NCBI GenBank assembly: GCA_963752605.1
Contig: CAVVYW010000005.1
Coordinates: 1-64,000, forward strand
DNA: 64,000 bases
Direction: 5' to 3'
DNA from: CAVVYW01 sp963752605
GTDB taxonomy: Bacteria > Actinomycetota > Thermoleophilia > Solirubrobacterales > 70-9
Both the position numbers and the translations under genes were made by a program. Each line of letters starts with the position of its first letter. The stretch's first letter is position 1. Below are positions 23,385 through 31,110 of the stretch, piece after piece. Below the pieces are notes generated by a model. That model saw nothing but the letters and a program-made list of their open reading frames with translations. It was not told the DNA's origin and ran no database searches.

Positions 23385-24290
23385 CCTCGGCCGGGTGCGC
23401 CGGCCGCGGCCGTTCCGGTCGGTCGGGTCGAAGCTGAAGTCGGGCGGCTCACCGAGCTCGAGATCGAACGGCTGTGTCTCGTCGGCTCGGGCCGGGGCGG
23501 TCTGATCCAGCGCCTCTCCCAGCGACCCCTCGAGCGTCTCCGCCTGCGGGTAGAGGATCTCGTCCAGGTGCATGCGCCAGGCGCGTTCGATCTCGCGCAT
23601 GGACGCCTCGAAGGCGAGCTCGAGGTTCCCCTGCGGGCCCTCGCGATGCAGCCGGCTGACCAGGATCTCGCAGGCGCCGGGGCCGGAGGTGCGCTCCAGC
23701 AGGTCGAAGACCGTGCCTCCCAGGATCACCGCGTCCCGCCGGGACGGGGGGAAGGGGGGGCGGTCGCCCTCCCGCAGGCGGGTGATCACGGCGGCGCGGA
23801 AGAGCGAGGTATGGCCCGTGAAGTACTGGGCGCCTCCCTCCACCAGCCAGGCCCAGCGCAGGTAGGTGAGCAGATGCTTGGGGGTCCACATCGGAGGGAG
23901 GGCTTCGTTGTTGGCGGCGAGCACGAGCTGGCAGTACATCCGCTCCGCCGTCCCCTTCAGGGCGTTCAGCGAGTCCTCGCCGGCTGCGCGGCGCTCCGTC
24001 CAGTAGTCGTTGAGCACGTGCATCTCGCCGAGCATGGGCCAGCCGGCGAGGTAACGGCGAGCGGCGGGCGCCGCCGCCCAGCGAACCGCCGGCAGCAGCG
24101 GGTGGGCGGCCGAGAGCCAGGCCGGGTTGTCGTGGATGACGACCGTGACGTCCCCCGGCACCTCGTCGAAGCGCTCCTCCAGCTTCAGGCGCATGTCCTC
24201 GAGGTGGTCCAGGGTGCGCTGAGCGCAGCCGATGTCGGAGTCGTCGTGGCGCGCCGTGAAGCTGAGCGAGTCGGTCTCGATCCAGGTCAC
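23280..24290 (-). CDS. Degenerate gluzincin-like (peptidase MA) protein
   Basis: 336 residues, no signal peptide. The segment WAWLVEGGAQYFTGHTSLFRAAV matches the WLxEGxAxY helix that carries the third zinc ligand of gluzincins, but the expected upstream HExxH is absent (MYCQLVLAANNEALPP occupies that place). The N-terminus has GDVTVVIHDNP, as in other MA proteins. It is therefore probably catalytically inactive or very divergent. The last ~55 residues are Arg/Glu-rich and lie antisense to the DUF2007 gene; the true end may be near 23390. First in the minus strand come DUF1802 and DUF1152 genes. Confidence 0.65.
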   Translation of the reverse strand: MTWIETDSLSFTARHDDSDIGCAQRTLDHLEDMRLKLEERFDEVPGDVTVVIHDNPAWLSAAHPLLPAVRWAAAPAARRYLAGWPMLGEMHVLNDYWTERRAAGEDSLNALKGTAERMYCQLVLAANNEALPPMWTPKHLLTYLRWAWLVEGGAQYFTGHTSLFRAAVITRLREGDRPPFPPSRRDAVILGGTVFDLLERTSGPGACEILVSRLHREGPQGNLELAFEASMREIERAWRMHLDEILYPQAETLEGSLGEALDQTAPARADETQPFDLELGEPPDFSFDPTDRNGRGRRTRPRSARELIEDPDEGEGGDHRGEEPRRETRRRADPRQ

Positions 24291-24299
24291 GCGTTCAGG

Positions 24300-25196
24300 C
24301 TACTCGGGGGCCCCGGCGGCACTCTCGCCTCTCGCCCGGGCACGCTCGAGGTCGAGCTCCGTGCCCACGCCCAGTCTTTCCAGGGCCATGCGCGCCTCCT
24401 CGATCCCGTCCTCCTCGCGGACGGCGCGAGCCAGGGGCAGCACGGTCTCGGCCGCGAGGGCGGGATCGAAAAAGAGGGTGATCGCTCCTAGCGGGGTCAG
24501 CTCCACCGTCCGCCTGCCGCTTCGGATCGTCGCCGTGCCGCGCTCGCCGCGCGCGCACCGGACGGCCTGCAGGCTCGCCTCGGTGGGAACGACCTTCGCC
24601 GCGTCGGTGACCAGCTCGCACGCGGACGGCGTCAGGCTCCAGGCGCCCAGCAGCGCGCCGGACGCTCCGATCTCACCGGCCCGCTGGAGCACCTCCAGCG
24701 CCGTGAGCTCGCCGTCGCAGCCTGGGCCGTAGACGGCCGCGAGCGCGTTGCCCAGCTCGAGCGCGGCCGCGAGCATGATCGCGTCGCAGAGCGGGCTCGC
24801 CAGCCCGGGCTCTTCGCCAAGCGCGAGCACGTCGCCGCCGACGTCGACCATCACGATCCGGTCGCAGCCGAGTTCGGCGGCCGCGACGCGGATGCCCTCC
24901 GCGGTCGCCCGCGCGCCGCGGGTGATGTCGAGCAGCAGCACGGGCTGGCCGAGGTGCGCGGCCATCCGAGACTCCGAGAGGGCCACTCCGTCCTCGGTCA
25001 CCGTCTCGCCCGAGGCGAGCACGGCCGCCGGCCCGCAGGGCGCGCCGCCGCGAAGCTCCTCCAGCGAGCGCGGCCCCGGCCTTGGATCGATCGGCGAGCG
25101 CTCCCAGGCGACCCCACCCAGCACCCACTCGACGCCCATCTCCTCGAGCGGCTCGGTCAGGGCCAGCGCCCCGACGACGTCGCCGCCGCCGCCCAT
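24300..25196 (-). CDS. DUF1152 family protein
   Basis: 298 residues. Begins at a Gly-rich nucleotide-binding-like loop (GMGGGGDVVGALAL) followed by VLLLDITRG, DRIVMVDVGGDVLALG and YGPGCDGELTALEVL, the pattern of DUF1152. The family normally has ~20 residues before the loop; in-frame codons here read FLRRALADAKKALLLG up to ~25240 but no ATG/GTG/TTG was found, so the start at 25196 is probably too short or a rare codon is used. It is 9 bases from the next gene and follows DUF1802 closely; function unknown. Confidence 0.75.
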   Translation of the reverse strand: MGGGGDVVGALALTEPLEEMGVEWVLGGVAWERSPIDPRPGPRSLEELRGGAPCGPAAVLASGETVTEDGVALSESRMAAHLGQPVLLLDITRGARATAEGIRVAAAELGCDRIVMVDVGGDVLALGEEPGLASPLCDAIMLAAALELGNALAAVYGPGCDGELTALEVLQRAGEIGASGALLGAWSLTPSACELVTDAAKVVPTEASLQAVRCARGERGTATIRSGRRTVELTPLGAITLFFDPALAAETVLPLARAVREEDGIEEARMALERLGVGTELDLERARARGESAAGAPE

Positions 25197-25233
25197 GCCG
25201 AGCAGCAGCGCTTTCTTGGCGTCGGCTAGAGCC

Positions 25234-25860
25234 CTACGCAGGAACGGGTTCGCCCTGGCAGATCTCGCGGATCGCCTCGGCGGCGCGGTCGAATTCCTCG
25301 TCCGCCATCACCGGGGTGCCCTCGAAGGGCAGGTCGCGGTCGATCTCGACCCAGCTGCGGCAGCCATGGTGCTCGTCCTTGACGCGGACGGTGACCGGCC
25401 GCGGGATGCGATGCACCCGCAGCAGGAGCACGTGAAGCGGATGGCGCCGCTTCCAGGCGAGCCGCTTCTGCGCGTAGTCCGCGGTCCAGACGTGGAAGGG
25501 GGTGAGTGCCTCGACCACGCGGTGGTCGTCGGTCGTGAAGTGGTCGGTGACCTCGGCCCAGGCGCGGATCCGCACGCGATCGGGCTGCGGAATGCCGCCG
25601 TCCTGAAGCAGAGCGCGGGGTGGGGGCTCCTCGTCGGGCCAGACGCCCTCCTCGAGGGCCCGCCTCAGCTCGGGGTGGTGCGACTCGCGCACGAGGTCGT
25701 TGCGCTGGTGGTCAAAAGTGGGGTAGAGGAAGAACTGGTCGTGCTCGACCTCGAAGTGCTTCTCGTCCTCGCGGATTCCGCCCTTGCGCAGCGCGACGAG
25801 CTGCTCACCTTCGGCCAGCGCTCGCACGGTGACGGCCCATTCTTTGAAAGCGATCGGCAT
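25234..25860 (-). CDS. DUF1802 family protein
   Basis: 208 residues from ATG 25860. The N-terminus PIAFKEWAVTVRALAEGEQLVALRKGGI and the later FFLYPTFDHQ are characteristic of DUF1802. The C-terminal ~70 residues contain a Trp/His-rich part (FHVWTADYAQKRLAWKRRHP). The longer open frame to 25974 overlaps the promoter and is rejected. First gene of a probable three-gene minus-strand unit. Confidence 0.85.
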   Translation of the reverse strand: MPIAFKEWAVTVRALAEGEQLVALRKGGIREDEKHFEVEHDQFFLYPTFDHQRNDLVRESHHPELRRALEEGVWPDEEPPPRALLQDGGIPQPDRVRIRAWAEVTDHFTTDDHRVVEALTPFHVWTADYAQKRLAWKRRHPLHVLLLRVHRIPRPVTVRVKDEHHGCRSWVEIDRDLPFEGTPVMADEEFDRAAEAIREICQGEPVPA

Positions 25861-25967
25861 GTGATTCGTGTCTTGCTTGAGGTGCTCGCGGACCCGGAGG
25901 CAGGGGAACCGATTTGGGTGCCGGGAAGCCTCCTCGGGAGCGAGCAGTCTAGACGAGGGTCTCCGCG

Positions 25968-25997
25968 ATATCAACCCTTGTGAGCAATTGTCACAAG
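25968..25997 (-). promoter_or_regulatory. Promoter with overlapping LacI/CRP-like palindrome for the DUF1802 unit
   Basis: On the minus strand TTGTGA (25996-25991) and TGATAT (25973-25968) are spaced by 17 bases, a good -35/-10 pair about 108 bases before the DUF1802 ATG. CTTGTGA-N7-TCACAAG (25977-25997) is a perfect 7+7 dyad covering the -35 and most of the spacer. The surrounding stretch is strikingly AT-rich for this genome. The dyad resembles LacI/CRP-type half-sites, but the 7-base spacing is not the CRP spacing. Confidence 0.65.
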
Positions 25998-26020
25998 CGT
26001 TCGTTATTAGCTGTAAGCGC

Positions 26021-26043
26021 GAAAAACCGCATGCGCATGCGGT
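26021..26043 (-). terminator. Intrinsic terminator of the hyu operon
   Basis: Read on the minus strand, the perfect 18-base palindrome ACCGCATGCGCATGCGGT (26043-26026) is followed by TTTTT (26026-26022). It starts 16 bases after the stop of the alpha/beta hydrolase gene, the last gene of the hyu operon. Confidence 0.85.
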
Positions 26044-26058
26044 CCCTGCGCTGGTTGC

Positions 26059-26859
26059 TCAGCCAATCCCGGAGCGGCCCAGGAACTCCGTCAACAGATC
26101 GCCGACCGCCTCCGGGAGCTCCATCTGGCACCAGTGGGCCCCGTCCGCCACGGTCGTGAACTCGCCGCGGGGGATCGCCGCGGCGACCTCCTTGGAGGCG
26201 TCAGGCGGGGTCACGGGGTCCTCCGACCCCGCGAAGGCGAGCGCGGGGCAGCGAATGGCGCCCGGCTCGAGCATCCGGCCCCGGGCGGTGCCGAGCGCCG
26301 ACTCCGCATAGCCCTCGGAGTCGTTCGCGACGAAGAGCTCGGCGAACCGCTCGATCAGCTCGGGGCGCTCAGCGCGCGCCTTCTCGGTGAAGCCGGTCGT
26401 GGCCACGGCCTCGGCGATCTCCCGTATGCGGCCCGCCCGGGCGAGCTCGGCCCGTTCGCTGAGCACATCGTCGAAGCCCGGTCCCCACGCGACGGCGCCG
26501 CCCAGCATCGCGAGGGCGGGGACGCTTTCCCCCAGTGCGAGAGCTGCGTGCTCGACCACCATGCAGCCGACGGAGTGCCCGACCAGGGCCGCGCGCGTGA
26601 TGCCCAGGCCCTCGAGAAGTGCGACCAGGTCCGCGGCCCATCCCTCGATCGAGTACGGGCCGGCGGGGTTGTCGCTTTCGCCCGCGCCCCGCATGTCGAT
26701 CGCGATCGCCTCGTAGCCCGCGTCCGCGACGGCGGCCAGCACCGCGTCCCACGACTCCTTGCGGCCGCCGAGGCCGTGGACGAAGGCGACAGCGGGGCCC
26801 TCGCCGCGGCGCTCATAGGCCAGCTCGACCCCGCCGCCGACGTCGATCCGCTCAGCCAT
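26059..26859 (-). CDS. Alpha/beta hydrolase
   Basis: 266 residues. Oxyanion/HG motif FVHGLGGRKESWD, nucleophile elbow GHSVGCM, acid Asp in AGSEDPVTPP and catalytic His in DGAHWCQME. The size and VDVGGGVELAYERRGEGPAVAF-type start resemble enol-lactone/pimeloyl-ester-type hydrolases. ATG 26859 overlaps the hyuB stop by eight bases; a start at 26877 is possible. Cotranscription with hyuA/hyuB suggests it acts on a ring-opened or ester product of the same substrate; that is inference. Confidence 0.88.
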   Translation of the reverse strand: MAERIDVGGGVELAYERRGEGPAVAFVHGLGGRKESWDAVLAAVADAGYEAIAIDMRGAGESDNPAGPYSIEGWAADLVALLEGLGITRAALVGHSVGCMVVEHAALALGESVPALAMLGGAVAWGPGFDDVLSERAELARAGRIREIAEAVATTGFTEKARAERPELIERFAELFVANDSEGYAESALGTARGRMLEPGAIRCPALAFAGSEDPVTPPDASKEVAAAIPRGEFTTVADGAHWCQMELPEAVGDLLTEFLGRSGIG

Positions 26860-28396
26860 CCCGCTCACCGTACCCATCGTCACCGTAACCGCCTCCCCCG
26901 GGCGTCTCGATTCTGAGGCGATCGCCCCCGGAGAGCTCTCCCTCGGATTTGCCCTCGATGGGCTCCCCGTTGAGGGTGTCGCGGCCCGTCTGGGCGTCGT
27001 GGCCTCCATCGCGGCCCTTCGGAGCCCGCCGCCGGCGCTCGGCGATCAGCGAGTACCGCATCGGCGCCAGCGCCTCCAGCTCGCGCACGATGCCGTCGCC
27101 CCCAGCCAGGCGGCCGGCGCCTGCGCTGTCCCGGCGCACCGACAGCTCGCGGACGCGAACGGGAAACTCCGCTTCCAGCGCCTCGACCGGGGTGTTGAGG
27201 GTGTTGGACATCGCGACGTGGACGGCGCTGGGGCCCTCCGCGTCCGGGCACGCGCCCTGGCCACCGCCGATCGTCTCGTAGTAGGTCCATTCCTCACCGT
27301 CCTCCCTGCGCCCGGCGAGGGTGACGTTGTTCATCGTCCCCTGGCCGTCGGCGCCGACCGGAGCGAACTTGGCGAGGGCATCGAAGACCAGGTCCGCCAC
27401 GCGGCTCGAGGTCTCGACGTTCCCGGCCACCACTGCGGCCGGGAATTCGGCGTTCAGCAGCGATCCCTCGGGCGCGCATATCGTGACCGGCCGCCAGGCG
27501 CCGGCCGAGGGCGGGGCGTCGGGATCGCACACCACGCGTACCGCGTAGAGGCTGGCGGCCTTGGTGACCGAGAGTGGGCAGTTGAGGTTGCCCTTGACCT
27601 GCGGCGCGGTGCCCTCGAAGTCGAGCTCCAGCTCCTCGCCGCTCACCGTCGCGCGGACGCGCAGCGGGATCTCGCCGTCGCGGCCCTCCACGAAGTCCTC
27701 TGCGGTGCTCTCGCCGTCGGGCATCGCCGCGAGCGCGTCACGGGTGCGCCGCTCGGCGTAGTCGAGCGCCTCACGCGTGGCGGCGCGCAGCAGGTCCACT
27801 CCGCGGCGCCGGGCGATCTCGCGCAGCCGCTTGATCCCGGTCAGGATCGACGCCCGCTGGGCCCGCAGGTCCGCCAGGCGCTGCGCCGGGTTGCGCATCT
27901 GCCCAGCGAGCTCCTCGAGGACCGCGTCGTCGGCCCGCGTCGGGGGGATGACCACGCCCTCCTCCCCGAGCGTCTCCGAGAGCGCCGGCATGCCGCCGGG
28001 CGTCGGTCCCCCGACGTCGGCGTGGTGCGCGCGGCTTGCGGCGAACCCGAGGAGCTTCTCTCCTTCGAACACGGGAGATATGAGCGTGATGTCCGGGAGG
28101 TGGGTGCCGCCGCGGTAGGGGTCGTTGAGGATCCAGAGGTCGCCCTCGCCGTGCGTCTCATCCACGATCGCGGCCACCGCGTCCGGCATCGAGCCGAGGT
28201 GCACCGGGATGTGCTCGGCCTGCATGATCAGCTCGCCCTGCGGGTCGAAGAGTGCGGTCGAGCAGTCGTGGCGCTCGGTGATGTTGGGCGAGTGCGCCGA
28301 GCGGATCAGCACCGCGCCCATCTCCTCGCAGGCGGCGTGGAGCGCACCCGCCATCACCTGCAGGCCCACCGGGTCGAGGCGCGGCTCCCCGCTCAT
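26852..28396 (-). CDS. hyuB: Hydantoinase B/oxoprolinase beta-subunit family
   Basis: 514 residues. Starts with LDPVGLQVMAGALHAACEEMG, then the conserved TERHDCSTALFD, HIPVHLGSMP, NDPYRGGTHLPDITL and SRAHHADVGG, and ends with a Gly-rich TPGGGGYGD. It pairs with HyuA in ATP-dependent opening of hydantoin, 5-oxoproline or related lactams, or acts as an acetone-carboxylase-like subunit. The ATG overlaps the hyuA stop (ATGA), so subunits are coupled. Confidence 0.92.
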   Translation of the reverse strand: MSGEPRLDPVGLQVMAGALHAACEEMGAVLIRSAHSPNITERHDCSTALFDPQGELIMQAEHIPVHLGSMPDAVAAIVDETHGEGDLWILNDPYRGGTHLPDITLISPVFEGEKLLGFAASRAHHADVGGPTPGGMPALSETLGEEGVVIPPTRADDAVLEELAGQMRNPAQRLADLRAQRASILTGIKRLREIARRRGVDLLRAATREALDYAERRTRDALAAMPDGESTAEDFVEGRDGEIPLRVRATVSGEELELDFEGTAPQVKGNLNCPLSVTKAASLYAVRVVCDPDAPPSAGAWRPVTICAPEGSLLNAEFPAAVVAGNVETSSRVADLVFDALAKFAPVGADGQGTMNNVTLAGRREDGEEWTYYETIGGGQGACPDAEGPSAVHVAMSNTLNTPVEALEAEFPVRVRELSVRRDSAGAGRLAGGDGIVRELEALAPMRYSLIAERRRRAPKGRDGGHDAQTGRDTLNGEPIEGKSEGELSGGDRLRIETPGGGGYGDDGYGERDG

Positions 28397-30381
28397 CCTC
28401 TCTCACCCTCGCTGTCCGCCGTGATCGTCCCCGCGTCATCCACCGAGGCGGTCCAGTCCGGTGGCAGGACCAGGGTGGACTCCGGAAGCTCGAACACCAC
28501 GGGGCCCTCGGCGCGGTAGCCGGCCGCAGGCTCGCCCCGGACGACTCGCGTCTCGAGCCACTCGCCCCCGAACCGCGCGCGGCGGGTCTCCTCTTCCAGT
28601 GCCCCATCCTGTGCCGCGCGCGGATGAGGCACCGGCCCGGGCACAACCGCCGCAACGCGAATCGTGACGAGCTCGAGCTCGCCCTCCGGATCGCGGTAGC
28701 CATAGCGGGACTCGTGCTCGCGGGCGAAGTCCTCGGCGAGTGAGTCCGGGTCAGGCGTCGCCGAGCCCGGGATCGGCAGCTCGAAGGCCTGCCCGCGATA
28801 GCGCAGCTCGTAGACCACCTCGAGCTCCGCGTCCTCCAACCCGCGCCGGGCGACCTCCGCCAGCTCTTCGACCAAGCCGGCCAGGCGCTCGGCGCTCATC
28901 TCCTCGCGGGGGAGCAGCACCGTGCGGGCCGTGTCGCGCCGCCGGCCGGCGGCGATCAGCCCCAGCGCCGAGAGGACCCCGCTGGCCCGCGGGCAGATCA
29001 GCCGCGAGATCTCGAGCTCCGCGGCCAGCGCCACGGCGTGCATGGGTCCGGCGCCGCCGAAGGGCAGCAGCGCGAATCCGCGCGGGTCGATGCCGCGCTC
29101 GACCGTGACGACGCGCAGCGCCCGGTTCATCTCCTGGTTCGTGACCCGCACGATCCCCTCGGCCGTCTCGAGCTCGTCCATCCCGAGCTCGGACGCGAGT
29201 GCGGCGACGCTGCGCTCCGCCGCCTCGCGATCGAGGGCGACTCCGCCCGCCAGCGGGGAGTCCGCAGACAGATACCCGAGCAGCAGGTTCGCGTCGGTGA
29301 CGGTGGGCTCGGTCCCGCCGCGTCCGTAGCAGGCTGGCCCGGGCTCGGCTCCCGCGGAGCGCGGTCCGACCCGCAGGGCTCCGCCACGGTCGCTCCAGGC
29401 GATCGAGCCGCCGCCGGCGCCGACGGTGTGGACGTCCACCATCGGCAGCTGGATCGGGCGGCCGTCGATCTCGCGGTGGTCCGTCCGCCTCACCTCGCCG
29501 TCCTCCACGACGCAGACGTCGCAGGAGGTGCCGCCCATGTCGAACCCGATCGCATTCTGGGTTTCCGCTGCGCGCGCCAGCAGCGCCGATCCCACCGCGC
29601 CTCCGGCGGGGCCTGAGAGGACGCTCCAGGCGCCGGACCGCGCCGCCTCGGCGGCCGAGGCGGTCCCGCCGGACGAGCGCATCACCTCCGGCTCGGGGAG
29701 GCTCCGCTCACGGCAGGCCTCGGCGACGCGGGTCAGGTAGCGGCCGAGGAGGGGGGAGAGGTAGGCGTCGATCACCGTCGTCGAGCAGCGCTCGTACTCC
29801 CGGAACGCCGGCAGGACCTCGTGTGAGGCGGAGACATGGACCTCTGGGAGCGCGTCGCGCAGCGCGGTGGCGATCCGCCGCTCGTGGTCGGGCTCCCGGA
29901 AGGCGAACAGCAGGCAGACGGCGACCGACTCGACGCCCGCGTCGGAGATCGCGCGAACCAGCCGCTCGACCTCGTCGTCGGACAGGTCCTCGATCACCTC
30001 CCGGGGACCGATCCGTTCGGTGGCCTCGAACCGCGCCTCCGGCTCGACCAATGGCTGAGGTCGCGCCCGGCAGGGGTGGTAGAGGCTGGGCCGGTCCTGG
30101 CGCCCGATCTCGATCACGTCCGCGAAGCCGCGGGTGGCGACCAGGGCGGTGCGGGCGCCGCGCTCCTCCAAGAGGGCATTGGTGCCGACGGTCATCCCGT
30201 GGGTGAAGCTCTGGATCTGCTCGGAGCCCGCGCCGGCGCGGTCCAGCACCGCCTCGATCGACGCCATCACGGCCCGGGACTGGTCCTCCGGGGTGCTCGG
30301 CACCTTCGCCGTGTGCAGCCGCTCGCCGTCGAACAGGGCGGCGTCGGTGAAGGTCCCGCCCACGTCGACGCCCAGGAGCAT
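28393..30381 (-). CDS. hyuA: Hydantoinase A/oxoprolinase alpha-subunit family (ATP-dependent)
   Basis: 662 residues. N-terminal ASKHA ATPase fold with GVDVGGTFTDAALFDG (4-19), FTHGMTVGTNALLEERGA, a second phosphate motif FDMGGTSCDVCV, VGAGGGSIAW and GPRSAGAEPGPACYGRGG. This is the HyuA/OplaH N-terminal type; substrate cannot be read from sequence. First gene of hyuA-hyuB-hydrolase. The 76 bases upstream (30382-30457) hold a GC-rich hairpin (GGCCCCG and CGGGGCC) but no clear promoter. Confidence 0.92.
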   Translation of the reverse strand: MLLGVDVGGTFTDAALFDGERLHTAKVPSTPEDQSRAVMASIEAVLDRAGAGSEQIQSFTHGMTVGTNALLEERGARTALVATRGFADVIEIGRQDRPSLYHPCRARPQPLVEPEARFEATERIGPREVIEDLSDDEVERLVRAISDAGVESVAVCLLFAFREPDHERRIATALRDALPEVHVSASHEVLPAFREYERCSTTVIDAYLSPLLGRYLTRVAEACRERSLPEPEVMRSSGGTASAAEAARSGAWSVLSGPAGGAVGSALLARAAETQNAIGFDMGGTSCDVCVVEDGEVRRTDHREIDGRPIQLPMVDVHTVGAGGGSIAWSDRGGALRVGPRSAGAEPGPACYGRGGTEPTVTDANLLLGYLSADSPLAGGVALDREAAERSVAALASELGMDELETAEGIVRVTNQEMNRALRVVTVERGIDPRGFALLPFGGAGPMHAVALAAELEISRLICPRASGVLSALGLIAAGRRRDTARTVLLPREEMSAERLAGLVEELAEVARRGLEDAELEVVYELRYRGQAFELPIPGSATPDPDSLAEDFAREHESRYGYRDPEGELELVTIRVAAVVPGPVPHPRAAQDGALEEETRRARFGGEWLETRVVRGEPAAGYRAEGPVVFELPESTLVLPPDWTASVDDAGTITADSEGERG

Positions 30382-30457
30382 GGGTCGAACTTATCGCGGG
30401 TGGGGCCGAGGCCCCGACGGAGCCGGGGCCCGCTCCCCCTAGACCCCAAACCCTGCG

Positions 30458-30889
30458 CTAAGCGGCGATGCCGGCCTCGAGGGTGCTCGTCTGCTCCTCG
30501 AGGTGCTTGTGGGACGGACAGTAGTCCCGGCTGGGCAGCGGCTCGCGCTGGCAGGGGGTGCCCTTGCGTGTGCTCGCGAGGCAACTCCGGGGCCTGCCGT
30601 CGAGGCATACGTCGTCGGGCAGACGCTCCAGGTGATCCACCGCCAGACCGACGTAGCGCTCGATGACCATGTACACCCGAACCTGCTCGGCGAGGGCGAA
30701 GTGCTCGCGGACCTCGTTGAAGAGGGTGCGCGTCGGGCGCGCGAAGTGGCGGCGGTCTGCCGCGAGGCGCCTCATCGTCGCCTCGGAGGCCTCCAGCAGC
30801 TTGTGCCGGGCCTGCGAGGTGGCGACGTCACCGCAATCCTCGACGCGCGGCGCCAACTCCCGGTAGATGCAGCGACTGAACCGATACAT
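30458..30889 (-). CDS. Small protein with C-terminal Cys/His zinc motif
   Basis: 143 residues from ATG 30889, chosen because GGAGGAG lies just upstream; the longer frame to 30934 has none. The helical N-terminus is basic. The C-terminus has CLASTRKGTPCQREPLPSRDYC followed by PSHKHLEE in sequence, i.e. C-x7-C-x10-C-x2-H, the small zinc motif seen in many hypothetical and phage-linked proteins, which probably binds zinc and maybe nucleic acid. It stands alone upstream of hyuA on the same strand. Confidence 0.65.
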   Translation of the reverse strand: MYRFSRCIYRELAPRVEDCGDVATSQARHKLLEASEATMRRLAADRRHFARPTRTLFNEVREHFALAEQVRVYMVIERYVGLAVDHLERLPDDVCLDGRPRSCLASTRKGTPCQREPLPSRDYCPSHKHLEEQTSTLEAGIAA

Positions 30890-31026
30890 ACAACTCCTCC
30901 TTGAGCCCCGTGACAACAAGCCCCGTATGTACAAGTCCTCCGGCGGTTCGTCCGACCCTGCGTCCGTTTCCGCTCCTCGGACCTATCTCAGGCGCGGGCA
31001 TTGAACCATGTGCGGAAGGGCACACC

Positions 31027-31043
31027 GTTAAGCCTGGATTAAC
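31027..31043. promoter_or_regulatory. AT-rich gap with GTTAA-N7-TTAAC dyad
   Basis: The 221-base gap 30890-31110 is unusually AT-rich near 31025-31085 (several TTAA, TTTTAAG). GTTAA (31027-31031) and TTAAC (31039-31043) form a short dyad about 140 bases upstream of the zinc-motif gene. Probably its promoter/operator region; no exact promoter could be fixed. nadB ends at 31111 on the same strand. Confidence 0.3.
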
Positions 31044-31110
31044 AAGTTTTAAGTACCCCCGTTACACCGATTTTGAGTACGCATAGGCGACGCCTGGAGC
31101 GGCCGCTGCG

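Noticed and set aside
25977..25997. Site read as a CRP box
   Set aside because: Half-sites match TGTGA/TCACA but the spacer is seven bases, not six, and no CRP gene is nearby; kept only as an unnamed dyad.
26999..28519. Plus-strand frame of about 500 codons
   Set aside because: Antisense to hyuB, which has clear family motifs; no domain in the shadow frame.
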